A DNA stretch of 64,000 bases, from NCBI GenBank assembly GCA_907163375.1, contig CAJQUW010000906.1, forward strand, positions 310,001-374,000. The letters are read 5' to 3'. Within the stretch, counting starts at the first letter, position 1. Each line of letters opens with the position of its first letter. The notes beneath the pieces are model-generated. The model had not been told where the DNA came from and made no database searches. It was given only the letters and a program-made list of their open reading frames with translations. A program made the position numbers and the translations under genes. Shown piece by piece: positions 10,020 through 19,683 of the stretch. The DNA is from Prostheceraeus crozeri (lineage: Eukaryota > Platyhelminthes > Polycladida > Euryleptidae).

Positions 10020-11624
10020 TTAATCTCGTGTCCTGATGTGTAGTGTCAAAACAGTAACACCACCACAGAATGGTACTACTTCACCTGTATCATCATGAAT
10101 TGATATGTCAATTCTATTGATGACATTTCTGCTCATTGGTACATACATCGTGTTAATAAATTCTCGATTGATTAGTTGCTTCCTTACGGATGAGAGGGGA
10201 AATGTGCGCAGAAGTGGGGCCTCAATGTCGCCAACCCTTGTATATTCAATAATGTTACAATAGACGTATAAGTTACTTATATCACGCTCTAGTGATGGGG
10301 CTGTATCGCCTATTGATGTGCCTTCATAAATAGTTGATTTTGAGAATCCCAATGTGGACGTTAACACGCTATCCAGCTTGATAAGAGAGTTCTTCCCTAC
10401 CTTTAGAATCATGCGTTTCTTATGTGGATCATAAGAAAAGTGATATTCATCTGCATCAAGGTAATCTACACCAAACTCATTTAACTTTGTACACAATTCA
10501 GATGGCGTTTTCAAGCTTTCAATGTTCAAATTAACTCTTTTTACAAGTTCACTGGAAGTAGACAATTCATCACCCAATATGTCTTCGCTGTATACGTGGA
10601 TATCCCATGAAGCATTTGTTGATGCTTTGAGTTTAGAAGAGGACAATTGAACCTTGAATGTATCATTTAACTCTGTCAACCAAGGTGCACTTTCAAGGCC
10701 CTTAAACATCCCAATCATTTCAGATCCGAATTCAATAACAGCGGACTCAGACTTTTCCAATGGTGTCTTTTTAGTAAAAACAATAAATTCTGCCTCCGTT
10801 TCAACAGTAAATAAAGTTACTTTCTCTTTCTTATATTCACAAGTCATTAACGTTTCTGGCACTGATCCTTGAAACTTTCTTGCAAAGTCTTCAACACTTC
10901 TAATGACCTCAAATTTATTTTTTACTCGGATGCTCCTTTTTTGTAATGCATACAATGGCACAATTCTACATTGAAAATCAGTGACTTTCCTCTCCGAATT
11001 CCACCCACGTCCATTGTACCAATACCTTGATGAGAAAGTTGTTCTGGAATTTCCAAAAGTATGACTCAAATCTGTACCTAATACAAGAAGAACATGCTTC
11101 CCTTCCTTCATCAATTTTGTTGACCCCTTTATGACTGGTTTGTAGAATTTACTCAAAGTCAGCTTGAAGAGATCATTTATTCGTTCAAACATTCTACCGA
11201 TTTCCTTTTCTGTATCTTGCAAGCTCATTGTGGGAACCTTAGAATCAAAAGTTGACGTTGCAAATGCCTTTTGAATTTTAATCATGTTTTGGACAGATGG
11301 TAAAGATGTTGAAAAAGGATGTAAAGTTAGATGATGAAAAGCCCATGTACCATGTAGACTATTTTGAAATATGCGAAAGCAATCATCCTTCTTTCGCACT
11401 TCTTTATGTAATTCAAAATAGTTGTTCTTTAGCAAACTGATATCGTTGTAATAAGTAATTTCAGTTAGAGCAACTTCATGGGGTCCATGCAGAGTAATTG
11501 GATTAGCGAATTCAACAGAGTATAGAGATGGTTTGTTACTTGGGAATATCTTGGGGTTGCTATTGCTTCGAAGAATGATGTTGAAGTTAGTAGACATGTT
11601 GATCTCATATATGTAAGAAGTCAC
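10020..11624 (-). CDS. Polinton penton-like minor capsid protein
   Basis: 534 residues. The N terminus (FNIILRSNSNPKIFPSNKPS, then HGPHEVALTEITY) and C terminus (LYVYCNIIEYTRVGDIEAPL, then IDISIHDDTGEVVPF ending in VTVLTLHIR) match the conserved ends of the Polinton minor capsid (single-jelly-roll, penton-like) family. The middle is variable, as usual. The frame is open. It sits between the core protein and the integrase on the same strand. The product would close the five-fold vertices of the particle. Confidence 0.8.
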   Translation of the reverse strand: MTSYIYEINMSTNFNIILRSNSNPKIFPSNKPSLYSVEFANPITLHGPHEVALTEITYYNDISLLKNNYFELHKEVRKKDDCFRIFQNSLHGTWAFHHLTLHPFSTSLPSVQNMIKIQKAFATSTFDSKVPTMSLQDTEKEIGRMFERINDLFKLTLSKFYKPVIKGSTKLMKEGKHVLLVLGTDLSHTFGNSRTTFSSRYWYNGRGWNSERKVTDFQCRIVPLYALQKRSIRVKNKFEVIRSVEDFARKFQGSVPETLMTCEYKKEKVTLFTVETEAEFIVFTKKTPLEKSESAVIEFGSEMIGMFKGLESAPWLTELNDTFKVQLSSSKLKASTNASWDIHVYSEDILGDELSTSSELVKRVNLNIESLKTPSELCTKLNEFGVDYLDADEYHFSYDPHKKRMILKVGKNSLIKLDSVLTSTLGFSKSTIYEGTSIGDTAPSLERDISNLYVYCNIIEYTRVGDIEAPLLRTFPLSSVRKQLINREFINTMYVPMSRNVINRIDISIHDDTGEVVPFCGGVTVLTLHIRTRD

Positions 11625-11637
11625 ATGCTATGTTAGC

Positions 11638-12858
11638 TTAAAAGTTACGAGTGTCTCCCACCTCCACATTTTGTAGATCCTGGTGCGTTATCCAGCTATT
11701 AAATGAATCAGGATATCCTTTCCATTTAACTAGATATTTCCTTTGATTGCCATGACCTTTCCTCCTAATTATTTTGTCAATCATATACACCTCTTCACTT
11801 CTGTCTACTACTTGCAATTCATAAGAGTAAAATTTTCCTTCAATTGGATTGTCATGGTAATCTATTAATTTATACATGGTGGGTCTAAATTTTGTATTTA
11901 CTTCATCCACAAAAAACTCTTCTTCAGTCCAATTAGGTAGATACCCCTTCTCAAATGTAGACTTAACCTTTGAAATCCGAACTCTATCACCAACATTAAT
12001 TTTCTTTTCATTGGAAATGTTTTTCGCTTTCTTATCATACAATCGTAGCCATACATCCATCGCATTATCTGGGGTAACATCAACAGGTTTCATCTTAATG
12101 ATTCGATGGTAGCTTTCATTGTAATTCTTAACAAATTTCTGCAGCTCACCTACCCAAACATGTGTATTTTTTGCAGTGAAATAGCGCCATATTTTTGTCT
12201 TCAGTGTGCGATTGAACCTCTCAACCATGGCAGCTTTATAAGCACTTTTGACACTAAATAATTCCACATTATGACTTTTAAGGAGACTTCGAACATGAGA
12301 GTTTTCGAATTCCTTCCCTTGATCGGTCTGTATTCTTTGCGGAACACGGCCATCATCGAAAATGCTCTGAAAAGCCGCTTCAACTTCTGGTCCTCGTTTA
12401 GATTTCAGCTCACGTGCCCAAGCATAGCGAGATAAAATATCTATTACGGTTAAGATGTATTTATAGCCATCATTGTACTGTGATATCTGTTGCATGTCAG
12501 CCAAGTCCGCTTGCCATTGACTATCTATATTGTTAACAACATATTTTCTCGTTGGAAACCGCTTTCTCGCATTTTTGTGAAGAGTGTAAGTCGGTTGACT
12601 CCTCAACCACTTCTTGACTTTCTCTATCCCCACACCTGCTGCACGAGCTAGAACCTCCGGACGACTGAAACTTGCGGGTGATTTAAGTCGTAATAAATCT
12701 TTCTGAGTTTCACTGCTGTACTCATCGTCTTTGTTCTGATTTGCACGCGTATTACTCCCACAGCAACTGCTAACACAATTGATATCAACCTCTATGCCCT
12801 CTTCTCCTTTACCTTCGAGCGCAGATTTCAAACAGCAGCAAAACTTTTGTAGCGACAT
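11638..12858 (-). CDS. Polinton integrase with C-terminal chromodomain
   Basis: 406 residues. The retrovirus-like integrase core has Asp118 (WQADLAD), Asp179 (IQTDQGKEF) and Glu213 (AAMVERFNRTL), the DDE triad. A helix-turn-helix-like N-terminal part precedes it (ARAAGVGIEKVKKWL, residues 71-85). A chromodomain occupies about 358-396 (YMIDKIIRRKG, then YLVKWKGYPDSFNSWI), with the aromatic residues expected for reading methylated histone tails. It inserts the element and may steer it to silent chromatin. Complete frame; 13 bp from the penton gene and 34 bp from the next gene upstream. Confidence 0.95.
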   Translation of the reverse strand: MSLQKFCCCLKSALEGKGEEGIEVDINCVSSCCGSNTRANQNKDDEYSSETQKDLLRLKSPASFSRPEVLARAAGVGIEKVKKWLRSQPTYTLHKNARKRFPTRKYVVNNIDSQWQADLADMQQISQYNDGYKYILTVIDILSRYAWARELKSKRGPEVEAAFQSIFDDGRVPQRIQTDQGKEFENSHVRSLLKSHNVELFSVKSAYKAAMVERFNRTLKTKIWRYFTAKNTHVWVGELQKFVKNYNESYHRIIKMKPVDVTPDNAMDVWLRLYDKKAKNISNEKKINVGDRVRISKVKSTFEKGYLPNWTEEEFFVDEVNTKFRPTMYKLIDYHDNPIEGKFYSYELQVVDRSEEVYMIDKIIRRKGHGNQRKYLVKWKGYPDSFNSWITHQDLQNVEVGDTRNF

Positions 12859-12892
12859 GATATGAGAGAAGCAAAGCTTAATTTATATTTGC

Positions 12893-13543
12893 TTAATATT
12901 TACTATAATCCTTTCCAACACGCATTGAGCGCCTAGTAGCTCTTTTTGGTTGAAGATCATCGGAATCATGAAGCTCTCGCTTGACCGCCATCGTGGGTGT
13001 TTTACTTTTTGTTTCATCTTGTAAGTGACCCTTGTCCAACTCATTCACAGTCGGTCCTCCAATAATATTGTGTGGTACATTTTGATCAGATAAAATTTTC
13101 TGAAAATATGACCACCCTTGTGGTGCACCTAGTTTTCGCCTTACATCTCTGACAGCATATTGCAGAAGGTCATCTATGTGACTATTTTTAATAACATCAC
13201 CAGTTGTTTCATCTATTATCTCCCCTCTCTCATTGAACTTCACATGTGGATCAATGAAGTCAAATAATCGCTCAGCGCGCACACGATATGGTCGAGGTGT
13301 TGACAAGGTTATAAATCGTCGCAACTTATCACGAATCTGTCGCCTCTCATCAATGTTTTCAGCTGCTAACTGCATTCGTCGATAGGGATCCTTAATCTTC
13401 TGAATTTCCATATCCTTTTGTGTTAGTTCCTTAAGTTGATTCGTAATAGGTTGATCTATATTTTTGACTTCCTGTGCACTTTGTAATGTAGTCAATTGTA
13501 TATACTCCTCTTGAGGAATGACTACCATCTTTGAATACGACAT
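12893..13543 (-). CDS. Polinton conserved protein of unknown function
   Basis: 216 residues, charged and largely helical at the N terminus (residues about 35-85, coiled-coil-like). A compact middle (RAERLFDFIDPHVKFNERGE, then DDLLQYAVRDVRRKLGAPQG) precedes a basic disordered tail. A gene with this look is common between ATPase and integrase in Polintons, but I cannot assign a function. It lies 41 bp from the ATPase gene on the same strand. Confidence 0.6.
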   Translation of the reverse strand: MSYSKMVVIPQEEYIQLTTLQSAQEVKNIDQPITNQLKELTQKDMEIQKIKDPYRRMQLAAENIDERRQIRDKLRRFITLSTPRPYRVRAERLFDFIDPHVKFNERGEIIDETTGDVIKNSHIDDLLQYAVRDVRRKLGAPQGWSYFQKILSDQNVPHNIIGGPTVNELDKGHLQDETKSKTPTMAVKRELHDSDDLQPKRATRRSMRVGKDYSKY

Positions 13544-13584
13544 GTTTGTAATAATAATAAGGCAACAAAGTACATTGCTTAAAA

Positions 13585-14220
13585 CTAGCTGTGAACCGAG
13601 AAAACTGTCATTGGTTCAACGGAATTAGGTATGATATTAGTTCGAAATCGAAGTCGTTCCGGACATTCCTGGGTTAGATCAATAAATAGATAGCCATGTG
13701 GTTTCTTAGTTACATCTTCATATATTTTTGAAAGAACTTTAGGTTGTTGAGGTAATATCTGTCTACTGAGATGATGTATCTGACTGCTGTCTCTTGGATT
13801 TTTAAATATTGCCAAATAATGTGTATTCAAACTTCTAGTTCTTTGCTCTTTCCCTCCATCAAAAATGTTTTGGGTGATATAGATTATGAAGGCTTCCCTA
13901 TGATGTGCTGTCTGAATAAACATTTCAGTTACATCTTTCGATGATTTGCTTTCACGCAATAGATCATCTAGCACAATTAAGTCACCTGCTTTGATGTCTT
14001 CAGTTGTCGGTAACCCTTGCTTCACATCATAACCTTTCTGGCGAAGTGCAGAATGTAGTTGTGGTTGAAATACGCCATAACACCATTTAACTCTTTTCAT
14101 TTCTTTATTAAACATCTCATTTCTAAATTGTAGTAATTGAGTTACAAAAGTAGTTTTACCGGACTGACTTGGTCCGGCCACACACATTGTGCGATCAGTG
14201 AATAGGCGAAAATCTGTCAT
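13585..14220 (-). CDS. Polinton genome-packaging ATPase (FtsK/HerA type)
   Basis: 211 residues. Walker A GPSQSGKTT at 16-24 and Walker B DLIVLDD at 80-86. The following HHREAFIIYITQNIF carries the sensor-like Gln/Asn of the family. In Polintons and related DNA viruses it pumps DNA into the capsid. The start codon is the ATG right before the short domain, normal for the family. No break seen. Confidence 0.92.
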   Translation of the reverse strand: MTDFRLFTDRTMCVAGPSQSGKTTFVTQLLQFRNEMFNKEMKRVKWCYGVFQPQLHSALRQKGYDVKQGLPTTEDIKAGDLIVLDDLLRESKSSKDVTEMFIQTAHHREAFIIYITQNIFDGGKEQRTRSLNTHYLAIFKNPRDSSQIHHLSRQILPQQPKVLSKIYEDVTKKPHGYLFIDLTQECPERLRFRTNIIPNSVEPMTVFSVHS

Positions 14221-14328
14221 CCTGAAATTTCAAAAGCTTTAAAGACCAACACCCACCAGTTTGCTTAGAATAAAACAAGTCATGTTCCATAACAACTTTA
14301 TTTACATTTAGAAACTTTCATTTCACAT

Positions 14329-15075
14329 TCACAGCATTTGTGTTTCCTCATCAATGTCAGCATTAAAATAACTTCTCGCGTCAATTTGAGCATCTTGGCG
14401 TTTCAATTTCAACTTAACACTCCCTTCCTTGGATTTCCGTCCCCGCTTTTTGCTTTCTTCAACATCCTTCCCATCTTTTGAAGCAGGTTTATCGATGGTG
14501 ATTAGACACTTATCAATCGGCATTGGCTCATAAACCAACTGTAGAACTTTCATTTGTAACGATGCCACTTTTCCGGTTGAGCCGTGAGCACCAATGTATA
14601 GTCCGTTGACGTGTATTAAACCCATGTATCGTCCGCGCTTAAGATCATCACACTCCATTGTATTTCCAAGTAGATCGAATGCTTGAAAGTGATCGGACAA
14701 TTTCAAGAATAGCTTATCGAACTCGGGTAAATCCTTATAGCCACTTCCTTCCTCTAACGCCTTCCTCCAATGTGTAGGAGCACTTTCGGGCAACACAACG
14801 CATTCCTTCGCCAAAGAGTCGATGGTTTTGAGTATCATCTGCTGCCATTTCGGAAAGGTCACTCGCATTTGTCTCATGTTGCTGTATCCAGATGAAGACA
14901 TACCATTACTATGGAAAAATGGAACTTGAAGGTAGAAACCATCGTCACCATAGCTCAACGTTTGGAAGTAAAAGGTATTTCCAATCCCTTGAACCTTCCT
15001 TGTCGGTCGGAATTTAAAGAGATCACGTTCAAATGAGTCGCTCTCCTCTCTAACTATAAACATTTTTTGAGACAT
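14329..15075 (-). CDS. Polinton hypothetical protein, possible DNA-binding
   Basis: 248 residues, function unknown. A beta-rich N-terminal half (FYFQTLSYGDDGFYLQVPFF) is followed by VTFPKWQQMILKTIDSLAKE (72-90), weakly recalling the final strand and helix of PC4-like ssDNA-binding folds. A second beta-rich part is YMGLIHVNGLYIGA. The tail (about 205-235) is Lys/Arg-rich. A single-stranded DNA-binding role is possible but only suggested. A TATA-like box lies 86 nt upstream. Confidence 0.5.
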   Translation of the reverse strand: MSQKMFIVREESDSFERDLFKFRPTRKVQGIGNTFYFQTLSYGDDGFYLQVPFFHSNGMSSSGYSNMRQMRVTFPKWQQMILKTIDSLAKECVVLPESAPTHWRKALEEGSGYKDLPEFDKLFLKLSDHFQAFDLLGNTMECDDLKRGRYMGLIHVNGLYIGAHGSTGKVASLQMKVLQLVYEPMPIDKCLITIDKPASKDGKDVEESKKRGRKSKEGSVKLKLKRQDAQIDARSYFNADIDEETQML

Positions 15076-15160
15076 AATTCAATGTTGTACTTATTCGGAG
15101 CTTTTCAACCGTCAGCGATGAATGATAGCTTGAAAGTGATTAAAGAGTACAAGCGCGTCT

Positions 15161-15170
15161 CTCTTATATA
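15161..15170 (-). promoter_or_regulatory. TATA-like box
   Basis: On the minus strand this reads TATATAAGAG, 86 nt before the ATG of the 248-residue gene (15075). It is the third close copy of the TATATAAG motif in this element. Confidence 0.4.
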
Positions 15171-15224
15171 CATATTCACATGAGTCATCAATCAATGATG
15201 ACGTGTCAATTCATGATTCGTCGT

Positions 15225-15674
15225 CTATAGCAACACTGCGGCACCTGCTACAACTTTCCCTAGTGGACTGTTGAGTACATTGTAAATGCTGTTTCCAATA
15301 TCATTCAGCATATTCAAAAACCCACCACCTCCACGCTGAACTAAGTTCCGCCTTTTCATATCACTGCTTCTTGGATTTGAAAATTTTCTAATGCTGTTTA
15401 GAGAATCAGTACTCAATAAAGGCTTGTATATTGGGAGGCATTTGTGTATTGCAAAAGCCAAATCACGGATGAAATCATCACTTGAGTTTTGAATTAATTT
15501 GCACTTAACTTTATTGTTTCGCATGCTGTTTAACTTTCGCAACGCCTTCTTAAACTGACTTGAAGGTCTAAAAGAACCATTCTTCCGAGAAAAAGATGCC
15601 TTTCGTTTTGCAGTCATTTTTATTGTGTTAAAAGCAAAGCATTTATGAAAATATACATTTTTGCCTAGTTCCAT
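15225..15674 (-). CDS. Polinton small protein with QRGGGGFL motif
   Basis: 149 residues from the first ATG. Met20 (15617) is a likelier start because the basic MTAKRKASFSRK follows it. The C-terminal MKRRNLVQRGGGGFLNML and a hydrophobic, Gly/Ala-rich tail recall a short protein repeatedly found in invertebrate Polintons and related elements, with no firm function. It may be a minor virion protein with a membrane-active tail. It lies 9 bp downstream of the 203-residue gene. Confidence 0.55.
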   Translation of the reverse strand: MELGKNVYFHKCFAFNTIKMTAKRKASFSRKNGSFRPSSQFKKALRKLNSMRNNKVKCKLIQNSSDDFIRDLAFAIHKCLPIYKPLLSTDSLNSIRKFSNPRSSDMKRRNLVQRGGGGFLNMLNDIGNSIYNVLNSPLGKVVAGAAVLL

Positions 15675-15683
15675 GCAACAAAG

Positions 15684-16295
15684 TCAAACGGTAACAGATG
15701 GTAGGTCGTAGTCATCAACATCACTCAAAGTCTGAGTCGTTGCAGTTATAAGCTGTTCTATATTACACATTAAATCCTTTGATAGAGGACAGCATGAACA
15801 GCATGGTTTTGAAGCGAAGACTTTTAAAAGATTAGCATAGTATGCTCTAAACTTGATTATGTCCCGGTCATCTTGCACTGCCACATTGACGCTCATCGAC
15901 GGGGGTCCGGTAAACATGTCCACCTTGAATTTACCACCATTTTCGTCATAGTGGCTAAATACGATTATATCATGCAAACAAGTCTTCAATTTCCGTGTTC
16001 TCATTTCACAATAGCAACGAGAACTCTGTGGAATAGCTTCCGTCAAACTCAGAGGCTTGAACACTTCATCGAGCCAAAATCGTAGTACTCGCGTAAGGGC
16101 ATTGGTCAATGTCCTCATTAAGAGTTTCTGAAGTTCAATATCATCTTCACAATGATAGAATGTGACAATATCCTCCATCAGATCTATGAGATCAGCTTTG
16201 TAACCAATAACATCATTTGCAGAGTAGAAAATCTTGCTAGTAAACAGATTGTCTTTGTGAATAATTGAAACAGGAATGATCGTGGTAAATGGCAT
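15684..16295 (-). CDS. Polinton hypothetical protein, Cys-cluster
   Basis: 203 residues, not recognised. Mostly helical by composition, with a Cys cluster near the C terminus (CCSCCP) that could bind metal. It sits between the IAP-like gene and the QRGGGGFL gene. A TATATAAGG box lies 54 nt upstream of its ATG. Confidence 0.5.
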   Translation of the reverse strand: MPFTTIIPVSIIHKDNLFTSKIFYSANDVIGYKADLIDLMEDIVTFYHCEDDIELQKLLMRTLTNALTRVLRFWLDEVFKPLSLTEAIPQSSRCYCEMRTRKLKTCLHDIIVFSHYDENGGKFKVDMFTGPPSMSVNVAVQDDRDIIKFRAYYANLLKVFASKPCCSCCPLSKDLMCNIEQLITATTQTLSDVDDYDLPSVTV

Positions 16296-16349
16296 GTTTA
16301 TTAATGTCTACAATCCTCAACAAGTATGGTTCTAATAGAAGTGTGATAA

Positions 16350-16358
16350 CCTTATATA
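16350..16358 (-). promoter_or_regulatory. TATA-like box identical to that of the polymerase
   Basis: Minus-strand TATATAAGG, 54 nt before the ATG of the 203-residue gene. It matches the nine bases at 2487-2495 exactly. Confidence 0.45.
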
Positions 16359-16405
16359 CAAAAGCTGCACAATAGCAACCAATCACAGACACGCATGATG
16401 ACTCA

Positions 16406-16908
16406 TTATGAACGATATACAGTGACTGTTGAAATTATTTCTTCATCACAAAGGGGACAAAATGTAGTTTCCAAGGGTATATAGCATGTAGAACACATGA
16501 CAAAATGAGAACATGGTAACAAGAGAAGGGATTTTTCCCGTTCAAAACACCTAATGCAGTTCCGTTCACATAATAGTTTAAACGTCTCTGTTTCTAATTT
16601 CTTTCTGAAGTCACTTTCATCGATAGAACATTTCGATAAATCAATTGAAGGTTTCACTTTTTTATCTCCGTTTAAGAAAGTTCTAATTTCATCCTCCTAA
16701 TTTCACTGTCTTTATGATGTAGCATTGAGAAATCTTCTATCCAACTACGATCCAAATTAGCATTCATGGTATGCTCATCCAGATCCATTAGTCGTTCAAC
16801 TAAATCGCCAGCTTTGATATTTTCATTTAGATTTGTAACAGTTTCTATGGCCTTTAGCGAATAACCAAGGTCTCTTGCAACAATCCATGAAATTGGGAAG
16901 CTAACCAT
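16406..16908 (-). pseudogene. IAP-like UBA/RING gene in the Polinton (fossil)
   Basis: The upstream part has a UBA-like stretch (ARDLGYSLKAIETVTNLNEN, then DLVERLMDLDEH). The downstream part is a C3HC4 RING (CIRCFEREKSLLLLPCSH, then CSTCY and CPLC). UBA followed by a C-terminal RING is the arrangement of inhibitor-of-apoptosis proteins, but no BIR domain is seen. It is the outermost recognised gene on this side. It looks broken, or needs splicing, with about one break. In viruses such genes block host cell death through ubiquitin ligation; here that is inference. Confidence 0.6.
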
Positions 16909-16931
16909 GAAGCAACTTCCACGTATTTATA

Positions 16932-17271
16932 ACTTAACCTAGTTATGAAAATAAATAAAATTGTCATCATAGTCACAATGGCCACAATTGTCGCATTTGA
17001 GCAAGCAGTCTCAAAACAAACAACTATCTATTCAAGTTCCGAAATAAATGTTCGCATCCCTGTTCTAATTCACTCACTTTAATTCAAAATCGGAACAGGC
17101 TGTTACAACCCCAGTACACAATTGATTGTACCGAACCTCGAAACATGAACTCAAATTCAAATCCCAATCGGAACGCGGTTCGAATTCAAATGTTCATATT
17201 TACATGTTTGGAACGCCATGTTCGCATCCTCGTTTTAATCCTCACTTTTTGCGTTCACATTATTAACTACT
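16932..17271. other. Spacer between Polinton genes and the palindrome
   Basis: No gene. It has a direct repeat of GTTCGCATCC followed by a T-rich stretch at 17050 and again at 17220 (170-bp spacing), and several TTCAAATTCAAAT runs. It may hold the right end of the Polinton, but no inverted match near 2.1-2.5 kb was found. Confidence 0.4.
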
Positions 17272-19273
17272 ATTTTCCAAAATTTAGTAGTTTAAAATTG
17301 AAATATTACAGATGAAGCTCTTATTTGCTGTATCACAGGAATTCTATGTGCATGTGATCGAGTTTGACGATTCGTGCTATCAGTATTTAAAATTTTTTCG
17401 CGGTTGCGCGGTACGGTATAGAGGCGAATAATGAAGGTGAGGAACAATTCGAAAGCACTTCCGCAAATTTTGGAAAGTTGAATTTTATGTGCAACTTATC
17501 ACTTCGAGTTTAATTACTTCAGTACGAGTAGAGCAATCTGATTTCATTCAGATGCTATACATATAAAAATCTGACTGAGTCATTAATATGTTTGCATGTT
17601 TTTCAGGAATTTTTTTTAAAAGTATGATCCTAAAGGCCAACTTCGATACAAAGTCACATCATTGGTCGTCTAGCCTGCTAGCAATTGACGACAATCATTT
17701 GAAAAAATCCTCTCGCAAAAGTATGGCAATTTTGATATCAAAAGACTGACTATATGCATGTTCAAAATTGTAATTCTTTTGTATGTTTAGGTCCATTTTT
17801 CGCTTATATAATTTAAATGTATGTAGTCCCATTTTTTCGATGGGGCACTGTCAGAGGATTTTGGCTCGATGTGGCCTGATCTGTAATATAGCTTGTGCGG
17901 GACATGTTCAAATTAATTTCATTTCCCCTGAACGAACTGCGTTGCTCGTGATAGGCATTGCAAATTGTTACAGCCACAAAAATAATGAATGACAGCATTA
18001 GTAGCTGAGTAGTTAATTGTAAAACGCCTTCAATTTCAGGCAAATGACATGATATACAATGATAATGACCTTAATACTTGTATATTACAAAATAAATTCC
18101 AGAGAAGCATGGCATAATTACATGTAAGTGCAGATGCTTTATGCCAATTGTGATCGTTGCTATAAACTTACATGCGCTATTAAAGATTGGACATAAGTGA
18201 GCATGTTTGATATGCATATGTAATATTTGAATGCTTGATGCATATGCCCTATGTCAATTTGACGTTTTTTGCATCAACTATCTTCAACTTCATCAATAAT
18301 AATTTTTATTGCAGTTCATCGGTCTCATTTGATAGTGATACTTTATCTTTTTACATTTTTATAGAGAACTTTAGTTGCCTCACACTTGCTTTGCTGCCAT
18401 TGCTTGAAGCGCAACTTCTTTTCTTTGTCAGCGCTTTCCACTTCCGAATTCCACCATCAGGTCTCTCTTATGCCTGCCCAGCCTTTGCTGCGACCACACT
18501 CTTTTTCAGCACCAAGCTGTCTTCATCCTGTTCCACTCCAAGTCAAATGTATTTTGGTCTGCAATATATCCTTCGTGGTTCATAACTTCCTCGTTAAAGT
18601 GTATGGTTAAAGTGCAACTCCACAATGAACTCAGAATGCCAACGCATGTACAATGGGCCATATATTTACATCGTGCTGAAAACGAAAGGTAAAACGTCTA
18701 GAAGGCTATTCCTTTTATTATCTAGTTCGATCACTGCCTGATGACGATTGACGCTGTTGGAGATTCGTGCGCAACAGTTTTTGCTTCATCTCTGAGATAT
18801 AAAAGATTAATTGGATTGAATGATAAATTGATTATAATATTTATTTATTTCGTGTTTCCATGATTGCATGTATTCATTGACTAAGGAGACATCGAAACCT
18901 TGCTCTTTAATTCATCCAGGGTAGTTTGATTGATTTGTTTAAGTATCTGTATGTGCATTATAAATGGCTGCTGGGATGATTTTCATCATCGTATGAGAAT
19001 GTATAAATTCTTGTAAAAAAATAAAATCAAATATCAGCATGCCGATGGTGAGAAACGAAGGAAATCGTTATTCGCACGCATAAATTCTTGCGAATTTTTT
19101 GCGTCGGAATAACCGCGCCACAGTGGCCTGGTAAGGAGCAGGAATCTGAGACAAAACTATTTACAACCCATGAATGCGTCAATGGATCAGGAACGTGATC
19201 ATTTTCATTTTCTATGTAAGACACAGTCAACAATGACCCAATTTCATTTCGCAGAAAATACGTGATCTAGCTA
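17272..19273 (+). repeat. Left arm of giant palindrome, outer part
   Basis: Reverse complement of about 35,470-37,471, nearly identical. Sampled differences are single bases, for example one near the outer end and one near 18220. The outer 2,002 bp of the left arm end at a TA that is duplicated at 31464-31465 around an inserted transposon. The frames at 17813-18043 (-) and 18235-18585 (+) are copied in the other arm. They look like chance frames, with no recognised domain. Confidence 0.92.
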
Positions 19274-19314
19274 CCCTAGTTGCCGGTCCATGGATATTTA
19301 TGGATGATCGACAT

Positions 19315-19415
19315 GCATGATTTACAGATGAAACATTAATGTCTTATGGATGATCTTGCATGATTTATAGATGAAACATTAATGTCTTATGGATGATCAT
19401 GCATGAATATTGGAT
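19315..19415 (+). repeat. 43-bp subterminal direct repeats
   Basis: Units starting GCATGATTTA at 19315 and 19358, with a partial third at 19401. The core is GATGAAACATTAATGTC. They lie just inside the left end of the 12-kb transposon, a usual place for transposase binding sites. Confidence 0.7.
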
Positions 19416-19474
19416 GATTATCCAGGGAATATCGATGAATAACGAAATATCATCCATGATATATCCGTTGCCTA

Positions 19475-19683
19475 ATGGAATTTTCACTCTCATGGAAGGT
19501 TAATCATGGTTAATGTGTAGGCAGCAAATACACTGATTCCTGTGTAAGCAAACCAGCTAACAGGGCACAAAGTTCTACTTTTCTTATTGCCCTCCTGTTA
19601 ACTTGTTTGTTTACACAGGAGTCAGAAGATTTGCTGCCTACACATCAACTATGATTACCCTTCCATGGGAGTGGAAATTTCAT
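19475..19683. repeat. 209-bp fold-back element
   Basis: Imperfect inverted repeat with arms of about 95 bp and a loop of about 11-20 bp. Matching parts include TGTGTAGGCAGCAAAT with ATTTGCTGCCTACACA, and CTCATGGAAGG with CCTTCCATGGGAG. The RNA would form one long hairpin. It is either a fold-back MITE or part of the host transposon's subterminal structure. Confidence 0.7.

Larger units (their letters stand above)
2487..16931. mobile_element. Polinton/Maverick element (fossil), ends unresolved
   Basis: The gene set is diagnostic of the family: protein-primed family B DNA polymerase, chromodomain integrase, FtsK/HerA-type packaging ATPase, adenain-like protease, double-jelly-roll major capsid, penton-like minor capsid and a basic core protein. 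The polymerase and a PC4-like/TBP-like pair run on the plus strand. All virion, integrase and packaging genes run on the minus strand, so the two blocks converge near 7.6-7.75 kb. The length of about 14.4 kb is within the usual 12-25 kb. Most genes are open, and about two look broken, which suggests a fairly young but probably inactive copy. Terminal inverted repeats and a target duplication were not recognised, so the true ends may lie somewhat outside these limits. I see no host gene inserted in the core. Confidence 0.93.

Noticed and set aside
15873-16085. Plus-strand frames inside the Polinton minus-strand genes
   Set aside because: Shadows of strongly coding sequence on the other strand; no domain.
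2100-17271. Terminal inverted repeats of the Polinton
   Set aside because: Flanks at 2.1-2.5 kb and 16.9-17.3 kb were compared by eye in inverted orientation without a convincing match.
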